A stretch of DNA of 11,638 bases, from positions 1 through 11,638 of the forward strand of contig PKXT01000149.1 in the NCBI GenBank assembly GCA_003133505.1, read 5' to 3'. This stretch comes from Acidobacteriota bacterium (lineage in GTDB: Bacteria; Acidobacteriota; Terriglobia; Acidiferrales; UBA7541). The translations under genes were made by a program, and so were the position numbers. Shown here in pieces: positions 8,396-11,638 of the stretch (positions are counted from its first letter, which is position 1; each line of letters starts with the position of its first letter). The notes beneath the pieces are model-generated. The model was given only the letters and a program-made list of their open reading frames with translations. It ran no database searches and had not been told where the DNA came from.

Positions 8396-8484
8396 CAGGA
8401 AATCGCACTTTGCGGGCGGGAAGGCTTAGTCTAGGCAATTATTCGATTTATCATTCCTATCTTCTGTGATTCCGGGGAGGTTGC
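8396..8484 (+). promoter_or_regulatory. ftsA-ftsZ leader with strong ftsZ ribosome-binding site
   Basis: This 89-base gap is the longest within the dcw block and is AT-richer in its second half. It ends in GGGGAGG (8474-8480), four bases before ATG 8485, an excellent Shine-Dalgarno. TATCAT (8450-8455) could be a -10 element for an ftsZ-specific promoter, but no matching -35 hexamer is visible at 16-18 bases. The promoter idea is therefore weak. The ribosome-binding site is solid. Confidence 0.45.
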
Positions 8485-9912
8485 ATGGCACCAAAAGATG
8501 GTCCGTTAAGAGTTTCCTTTAGCGACGATTCCCAGAGCGGGGCGAAAATCAAGGTTATTGGCGTAGGCGGCGGGGGCACCAATGCCGTCAACCGCATGAT
8601 TAAAGCCAAAGTGGAAGGCGTGAAGTTCATCGCCGCCAATACTGATTTGCAGGCGCTCAAACTTTCGCAGGCACCTCTAAAAATTCAGCTTGGGGCGAAA
8701 CTTACCAAGGGACTTGGCGCCGGCGCCAATCCTGAAATGGGCCGCATGGCTGCGCTCGAAGACACCGAAAAAATTTTGGAAGCTCTTGACGATTCGGACA
8801 TGGTTTTCGTTACCGCCGGTCTCGGTGGAGGCACTGGTAGCGGCGCCGCACCTGTCGTGGCCAATCTCGCCAGTGAGTTGGGCGCGCTCACCGTCGCCGT
8901 GGTTACCAAGCCGTTCTCTTTTGAAGGCAAGCGTCGTATGATGCAGGCCGAGCAAGCCCTCGAAGAGTTGGTGAGCTGCGTGGATACCGTCATCGTTATT
9001 CCCAACGAGCGCCTGATGGATACGGTCGAGCGCGGCACCAGCTTTTTTGAGGCGTTCCGCATCGCCGACGATATTCTCCGCCAAGCCGTGCAGGGCATTA
9101 GCGACATCATCACCGTCCCCGGCATTATCAATCGTGATTTCGCGGACGTGAAGACCATCATGCACGGCCAGGGCTATGCCGTGATGGGTACCGCGGTGGC
9201 CACCGGCGCTAATCGTGCCACGGAAGCTGCCAACCGCGCGATCAGCAGCCCTCTGCTGGAGGATAATTGCATTCAGGGCGCGCAGGGCATTCTGATTAAC
9301 GTCACCGGCTCCTCCACTCTGTCCCTGCAGGAAGTGAATGAAGCGTCCACTGTCATCCAGAAGGCCGCTCACGAAAATGCCAATATTATTTTCGGCGCGG
9401 TGCTCGACGATTCCATGAAGGACTCCGTGAAAATCACCGTGATAGCCGCAGGCTTCCGCGAGGTGGCCGAAAAGAAAGGTGACCTGCCTCGCCACACTTA
9501 TATGCCCAAGACCTGGAAATCCGGCCATGGCTTGGACGCGCCCAATATGGACGACGGTGCTTATGGCGAAAGTGATGGCCGGGAGATTGAAATCACGCGT
9601 CCCGCCGCGGTTATGACGCCGGTGAATGCCGCCGCTCGCATAACTCAATCTTCCGGGATCCAGCGGCGGGAAGCGCCGCAGCATTCGGGTTCGCCACGGC
9701 CCTCTGGTTCGCCACAACATGGCGCACAAATTCGTGCCGGCACACCATCACAAACGGCGCCGCAACAGCCATTAATAAATCAGCGGCAAGATTCAGCCCA
9801 ACTGCGCGGCGAAGTACGAGACGAAGAGCGTAACGCTGAAGAACGCAACAAGGTCCGGGCGGATGATCTTGACGTTCCGACCTTTCTCCGCCGCCAGGCC
9901 CAGAAAGCGTGA
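8485..9912 (+). CDS. ftsZ: FtsZ, tubulin-like cell division GTPase
   Basis: FtsZ polymerises into the Z-ring at mid-cell. The GTPase core runs to about residue 324. It contains IKVIGVGGGGTNAVNRMI near the N terminus, the ANTDLQAL T2 region, and the tubulin signature GLGGGTGSGAAPV (G114-G120 is GGGTGSG). T5/T6 segments FSFEGKRR and IPNERL follow, then the synergy loop NRDFADVKTIMHGQG with its catalytic acidic residues, and KITVIAAGF. A linker of about 135 residues follows (325-459), rich in Gln, Pro, Ser, Arg and Ala, including an SGSP repeat. The C-terminal peptide DDLDVPTFLRRQ (460-471) is the conserved site that binds FtsA and other partners. At 475 residues it is longer than the E. coli protein (383), mostly because of the linker. 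The start is supported by GGGGAGG. Confidence 0.98.
   Translation: MAPKDGPLRVSFSDDSQSGAKIKVIGVGGGGTNAVNRMIKAKVEGVKFIAANTDLQALKLSQAPLKIQLGAKLTKGLGAGANPEMGRMAALEDTEKILEALDDSDMVFVTAGLGGGTGSGAAPVVANLASELGALTVAVVTKPFSFEGKRRMMQAEQALEELVSCVDTVIVIPNERLMDTVERGTSFFEAFRIADDILRQAVQGISDIITVPGIINRDFADVKTIMHGQGYAVMGTAVATGANRATEAANRAISSPLLEDNCIQGAQGILINVTGSSTLSLQEVNEASTVIQKAAHENANIIFGAVLDDSMKDSVKITVIAAGFREVAEKKGDLPRHTYMPKTWKSGHGLDAPNMDDGAYGESDGREIEITRPAAVMTPVNAAARITQSSGIQRREAPQHSGSPRPSGSPQHGAQIRAGTPSQTAPQQPLINQRQDSAQLRGEVRDEERNAEERNKVRADDLDVPTFLRRQAQKA
9685..9720 (+). repeat. Short tandem repeat in the ftsZ linker (2 x 18 bases)
   Basis: Two in-frame copies of 18 bases begin at 9685 and 9703. The first 13 bases of each (TCGGGTTCGCCAC and TCTGGTTCGCCAC) differ at one position. 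They encode SGSPRP and SGSPQH within the disordered FtsZ linker. This is probably local slippage and duplication in a tolerant region. Confidence 0.7.
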
Positions 9913-9930
9913 CGTGCGACCGGCATTAAA

Positions 9931-9953
9931 GCGAGCCCTTTTGTAGGGCGCGA
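9931..9953 (+). terminator. Weak hairpin after ftsZ, possible end of the dcw transcript
   Basis: GCCC (9935-9938) pairs with GGGC (9946-9949) around the loop TTTTGTA. Two more G-C pairs form beyond an A-G mismatch. The only T-rich stretch downstream (CTTTTCT, 9960-9966) begins seven bases past the stem. This is a poor match to an intrinsic terminator, so it may only attenuate transcription or do nothing. Confidence 0.2.
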
Positions 9954-9966
9954 GTTGAGCTTTTCT

Positions 9967-9975
9967 AGGAGGTGA
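9967..9975 (+). promoter_or_regulatory. Near-perfect Shine-Dalgarno of the TfoX-like gene
   Basis: AGGAGGTGA is complementary to the 16S rRNA 3' end over its full length and lies seven bases before ATG 9983. It is the strongest ribosome-binding site in the window, unusual for a small gene of unknown role, and predicts efficient translation. Confidence 0.8.
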
Positions 9976-9982
9976 ATACGCT

Positions 9983-10348
9983 ATGAAAGCCAAGAGCGCA
10001 GGCATGGCGCCCGCTGAAAAATTCGCCCTCTATGCAAAACTCGTCGCGGCCCACCCTGAGATTGAGCGCAAGGGCACGGCGAATTCCTATACGTCTGTAA
10101 ATGGCCATATGTTCTCGCTACTGGGGCCTTCAGGCGAAATGGCCCTCCGGCTCCCCGCGGGGGAACGCGAAAGGTTCCTGAAGAAATACAAGACGGAATT
10201 ATTCGAGGCCTATGGAGCGGTTATGAAGGAATACGTCGCTGTTCCCGAGATGTTGCTCGAAAAGACCAACGAGCTGAAACCATATCTAGCGATTAGCTAC
10301 GAATACGTATGCGCCCTTAAGCCGACAACAAAAAAGAAAAAACCCTAG
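9983..10348 (+). CDS. TfoX/Sxy N-terminal-domain-like small protein
   Basis: This soluble protein has 121 residues with no signal peptide or membrane segment. After a helical N terminus (APAEKFALYAKLVAAHPEIE) it shows the beta pattern of the TfoX_N fold: a strand at YTSVNGHMFSLL (36-47), then MALRLP (53-58). A helix follows (ERERFLKKYKTELF), then VMKEYVAVPEMLL (80-92), and a final helix ends in SYEYVCALKP. This layout, with NG-x-MF, LRLP, MKEYV-x-VP and a C-terminal Lys-rich tail (TTKKKKP), matches small standalone TfoX/Sxy-N-like proteins widely annotated in bacteria. In gamma-proteobacteria TfoX/Sxy activates competence genes with CRP. Standalone N-terminal-domain proteins have no settled function, so a competence role should not be assumed. 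It lies 70 bases after ftsZ with an excellent ribosome-binding site. The family assignment is from pattern memory. Confidence 0.65.
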   Translation: MKAKSAGMAPAEKFALYAKLVAAHPEIERKGTANSYTSVNGHMFSLLGPSGEMALRLPAGERERFLKKYKTELFEAYGAVMKEYVAVPEMLLEKTNELKPYLAISYEYVCALKPTTKKKKP

Positions 10349-10479
10349 ACGCACAGAACACGCGAGCGCCTGAACAGTTGCGGCAGTTGGCGTACCGCAA
10401 ATGCCTATCGCTTTCCTGCGCGCGACGCGGTTAAGAAATCGCACGGGAACCAAGTCCGCAACCGAGTTCCATTACATTC
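10349..10479. other. Intergenic region before the JAMM gene
   Basis: No gene is seen in these 131 bases. They contain one inverted repeat, TTGCGG (10378-10383) with CCGCAA (10395-10400) around an 11-base loop. No T-run follows, so it is not a convincing terminator. I find no credible -35/-10 pair or Shine-Dalgarno for the downstream ATG. Confidence 0.5.
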
Positions 10480-10956
10480 ATGGCCGAACTTATTCGAATC
10501 GTTGCCGTGGTGCTCAAAGGAATTTCCGCCGAAACCGCGCGCCAGCCGGACATGGAATGTTGCGGCTTGCTGGGCGGGCAGAACGGCATCATCACGCGCA
10601 CTTATCCAGCCGACAACGAGCTCGCCAGCGCCACAGCTTACGAGATCGCGCCAAGAGATTTGTTTCGCATCGTGCGCCAGATACGCGCCGACGGCCTCGA
10701 GCTCATGGGCATCTACCACTCCCATCCCACCGGCGATAATTCTCCCTCGCCCATTGACATTGACCGCGCGTTTTACCCCGACACGATCTACTTCATTTCC
10801 TCGCCGGTTCCTGCCTCCGCTGGCGCAAATCCAGGCCGCGCCACGGCAAACCCTATCCGCGCCTTTCGCATTCGTGACAGGATCGCAAACGAGCTGCGCA
10901 TGGAACCAATGATGGCTCCTATGCATTGCGTGAGGTGCTGTTCACTTGTTCGGTGA
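10480..10956 (+). CDS. JAMM/MPN-domain (M67 family) metallopeptidase
   Basis: This predicted zinc isopeptidase-like protein has 158 residues. All metal-site residues of the JAMM motif are present: Glu26 in MECCGLLGG, then GIYHSHPTGDNSPSPIDID. There H80 and H82 form H-x-H, followed after seven residues by S90 and after two more by D93, an exact H-x-H-x7-S-x2-D. Bacterial M67 proteins of this size include CysO-cleaving Mec-type enzymes acting on ubiquitin-like sulfur carriers such as MoaD, ThiS or CysO. No such carrier or E1-like enzyme is visible here, so the substrate is unknown. The last 14 residues (145-158, MAPMHCVRCCSLVR) are Met- and Cys-rich and look unlike the rest. They may be an eroded or read-through tail. 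ATG 10480 lacks an obvious Shine-Dalgarno. It is probably cytoplasmic, since no signal peptide is seen. Confidence 0.88.
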   Translation: MAELIRIVAVVLKGISAETARQPDMECCGLLGGQNGIITRTYPADNELASATAYEIAPRDLFRIVRQIRADGLELMGIYHSHPTGDNSPSPIDIDRAFYPDTIYFISSPVPASAGANPGRATANPIRAFRIRDRIANELRMEPMMAPMHCVRCCSLVR

Positions 10957-10978
10957 TAGAGTTTTCTCATGAACCTCT

Positions 10979-10984
10979 AAGGAG
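10979..10984 (+). promoter_or_regulatory. Shine-Dalgarno supporting the GTG start at 10991
   Basis: AAGGAG is six bases before GTG 10991, which decides the start of the 82-residue gene. A three-codon reading frame (ATG 10969, MNL, stop) ends just inside this site. Confidence 0.7.
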
Positions 10985-10990
10985 ATTATT

Positions 10991-11239
10991 GTGTCTGAAC
11001 CAACACGCGAAGAATTGATGGCTCGGATCGCAGAGCTTGAGCAAACCGCTAGTGCCAAGAAAAGCGGCAGGATCGAATTCAGGGTGAGCGAGAAAGGCGG
11101 TGTCAGTGTTTACGGACTGGGCCGCTTTCCGGTAACCCTTTACTACGAGCAGTGGATTCGCCTGCTCGATTCGGTCGAACCGCTTCGCGCTTTCATTGAG
11201 GAAAATAGGGGCAAGCTGAAAATGAAGGTCAATCCCTAA
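10991..11239 (+). CDS. Small conserved-looking protein with GVSVYGLGRFPVTLY core, function unknown
   Basis: This is a hydrophilic 82-residue protein, probably cytoplasmic. Residues 4-24 (PTREELMARIAELEQTASAKK) read as a short helix with heptad-like leucine and isoleucine spacing, a possible coiled coil. Residues 27-51 form a beta-rich core: RIEFRVSEKGGVSV, then YGLGRFPVTLY. A helix follows (EQWIRLLDSVEPLRAFIEENRGKLKMKVNP). I have the impression of similar small proteins annotated as hypothetical in diverse bacteria, but I cannot name a family or function. GTG 10991 has AAGGAG six bases upstream, and the reading frame is clean, so I treat it as a real gene. It follows the JAMM gene after 34 bases and may be co-transcribed with it. 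No catalytic motif, metal site or DNA-binding helix-turn-helix is evident. Confidence 0.75.
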   Translation: MSEPTREELMARIAELEQTASAKKSGRIEFRVSEKGGVSVYGLGRFPVTLYYEQWIRLLDSVEPLRAFIEENRGKLKMKVNP

Positions 11240-11286
11240 CGTCGTAAAGGGGACAGTTTTCAAATGCGGCTGTGTTCGCTTGATTG

Positions 11287-11305
11287 GCCGAGACTCAGTC
11301 TGGGC
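11287..11305. promoter_or_regulatory. Imperfect palindrome upstream of the thiolase gene, possible operator
   Basis: GCC-G-AGACT-C-AGTCT-G-GGC is symmetric about base 11296, with one G-G mismatch per half. The inner 11 bases form a perfect odd palindrome. It ends 62 bases before ATG 11368, where an operator for a dimeric repressor could lie. It is not followed by a T-run, so a terminator is less likely. The regulator is unknown. Confidence 0.3.
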
Positions 11306-11367
11306 TTTGACGGCTCGCCCCATTTGGCGTGCTGCGGTTCTCGGAATTGCTCGTTGAGGTCACGTGA

Positions 11368-11638
11368 ATGCGTGAGGTAGTAATCGCCAGCGCTGTCCGG
11401 ACACCAGTGGGGAAGGCGCCGCGAGGCGCTTTGCGCGCCGTGCGTCCGGATGATTTGGCTGCGATTGCGATTCGCAGAGCAATGGCCGATCTGCCGGGGC
11501 TGGATCCGCGCGAAGTTGACGATGTGATTCTGGGCTGCGCGATGCCGGAAGCCGAGCAGGGAATGAACGTGGCCCGGATTGCCTCTTTGCGCGCTGGCCT
11601 GCCGGTTGAAATTCCGGCAATGACGATTAACCGTTTCT
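11368..11638 (+). CDS. Thiolase, acetyl-CoA acyltransferase/acetyltransferase type (5' part, cut by window end)
   Basis: Ninety codons plus one base are present. The N terminus reads MREVVIASAVRTPVGKAPRG, the classical thiolase opening. RPDDLAA, then DPREVDDVILGCAMPEAEQG and NVARIASLRAGLP with IPAMTINRF follow. The next residue in thiolases is the nucleophilic cysteine of the C-SSG motif, and the window stops after the first base (T) of that codon. DVILGCAMPEAEQG resembles degradative FadA-like thiolases of fatty acid beta-oxidation more than biosynthetic acetoacetyl-CoA thiolases, but the fragment cannot settle this, so no symbol is given. ATG 11368 is preceded by TGAGGT (11355-11360) at seven bases. 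It lies 128 bases after the 82-residue gene and may have its own promoter. Confidence 0.93.
   Translation, partial: MREVVIASAVRTPVGKAPRGALRAVRPDDLAAIAIRRAMADLPGLDPREVDDVILGCAMPEAEQGMNVARIASLRAGLPVEIPAMTINRF

Noticed and set aside
8677..9729. 350-residue open frame on the minus strand inside ftsZ
   Set aside because: It is fully antisense to ftsZ, His/Gly/Arg-rich with no recognisable domain. GC-biased codon use in ftsZ explains the lack of stops.
10378..10400. Inverted repeat TTGCGG / CCGCAA as a terminator
   Set aside because: The stem is only six pairs with an 11-base loop and no following T-run. It could arise by chance.
10405..10926. 173-residue minus-strand frame opposite the JAMM gene
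   Set aside because: The plus-strand frame contains a complete JAMM motif. The antisense translation has no recognisable feature.
10969..10980. Three-codon leader (MNL, stop) before the 82-residue gene
   Set aside because: It is too short to judge and lacks its own ribosome-binding site. Chance occurrence is likely.

Overview
The window holds the 3' half of a division and cell wall (dcw) cluster followed by a short run of accessory genes. All genes are on the + strand. In order they are mraY (3' end), murD, ftsW, murG, murC, murB, ftsQ, ftsA, ftsZ, a TfoX/Sxy-N-terminal-like small protein, a JAMM/M67 metalloprotease-like protein, an 82-residue protein of unknown function, and the 5' end of a FadA-type thiolase. 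Base composition is moderately GC-rich. The cluster order and several protein features suggest a Gram-negative bacterium, most likely an acidobacterium or relative: no ddl between murB and ftsQ, an E-P-N version of the MurG loop, and a DDLDVPTFLRRQ tail on FtsZ. That taxonomic guess rests on recall of the families, not on a search.

Positions 1-6193 carry the lipid II pathway. MraY makes lipid I, MurG makes lipid II, and MurC, MurB and MurD build the UDP-MurNAc-peptide precursor. FtsW, the septal SEDS glycosyltransferase, sits inside the block. Genes here are tightly packed: two ATGA overlaps (mraY/murD and murG/murC), an 11-base overlap (murC/murB) and gaps of 3 and 12 bases. This fits one transcript with translational coupling.

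Positions 6229-9912 carry the divisome genes ftsQ, ftsA and ftsZ. Spacing loosens to 55 bases before ftsA and 89 before ftsZ, and both genes have good Shine-Dalgarno sequences. ftsA starts at TTG and ftsQ most likely at GTG. FtsZ has the GTP-binding signature, a long low-complexity linker of about 135 residues with a small SGSP repeat, and the conserved C-terminal peptide that binds FtsA.

Positions 9913-11638 look like ordinary flanking genes with no evident mechanistic tie to division. The TfoX-like gene has an almost ideal Shine-Dalgarno. The JAMM protein keeps every metal-site residue but has no ubiquitin-like partner in view. The 82-residue protein has a distinctive GVSVYGLGRFPVTLY core. 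The thiolase is cut by the window edge one base into the expected catalytic cysteine codon. An imperfect palindrome sits about 62 bases upstream of the thiolase start.

I see no rRNA, tRNA, CRISPR array, insertion sequence or prophage gene, and no intergenic stretch over 300 bases. Nothing amounts to a clearly undescribed system. The points most worth a second look are the small genes downstream of ftsZ.
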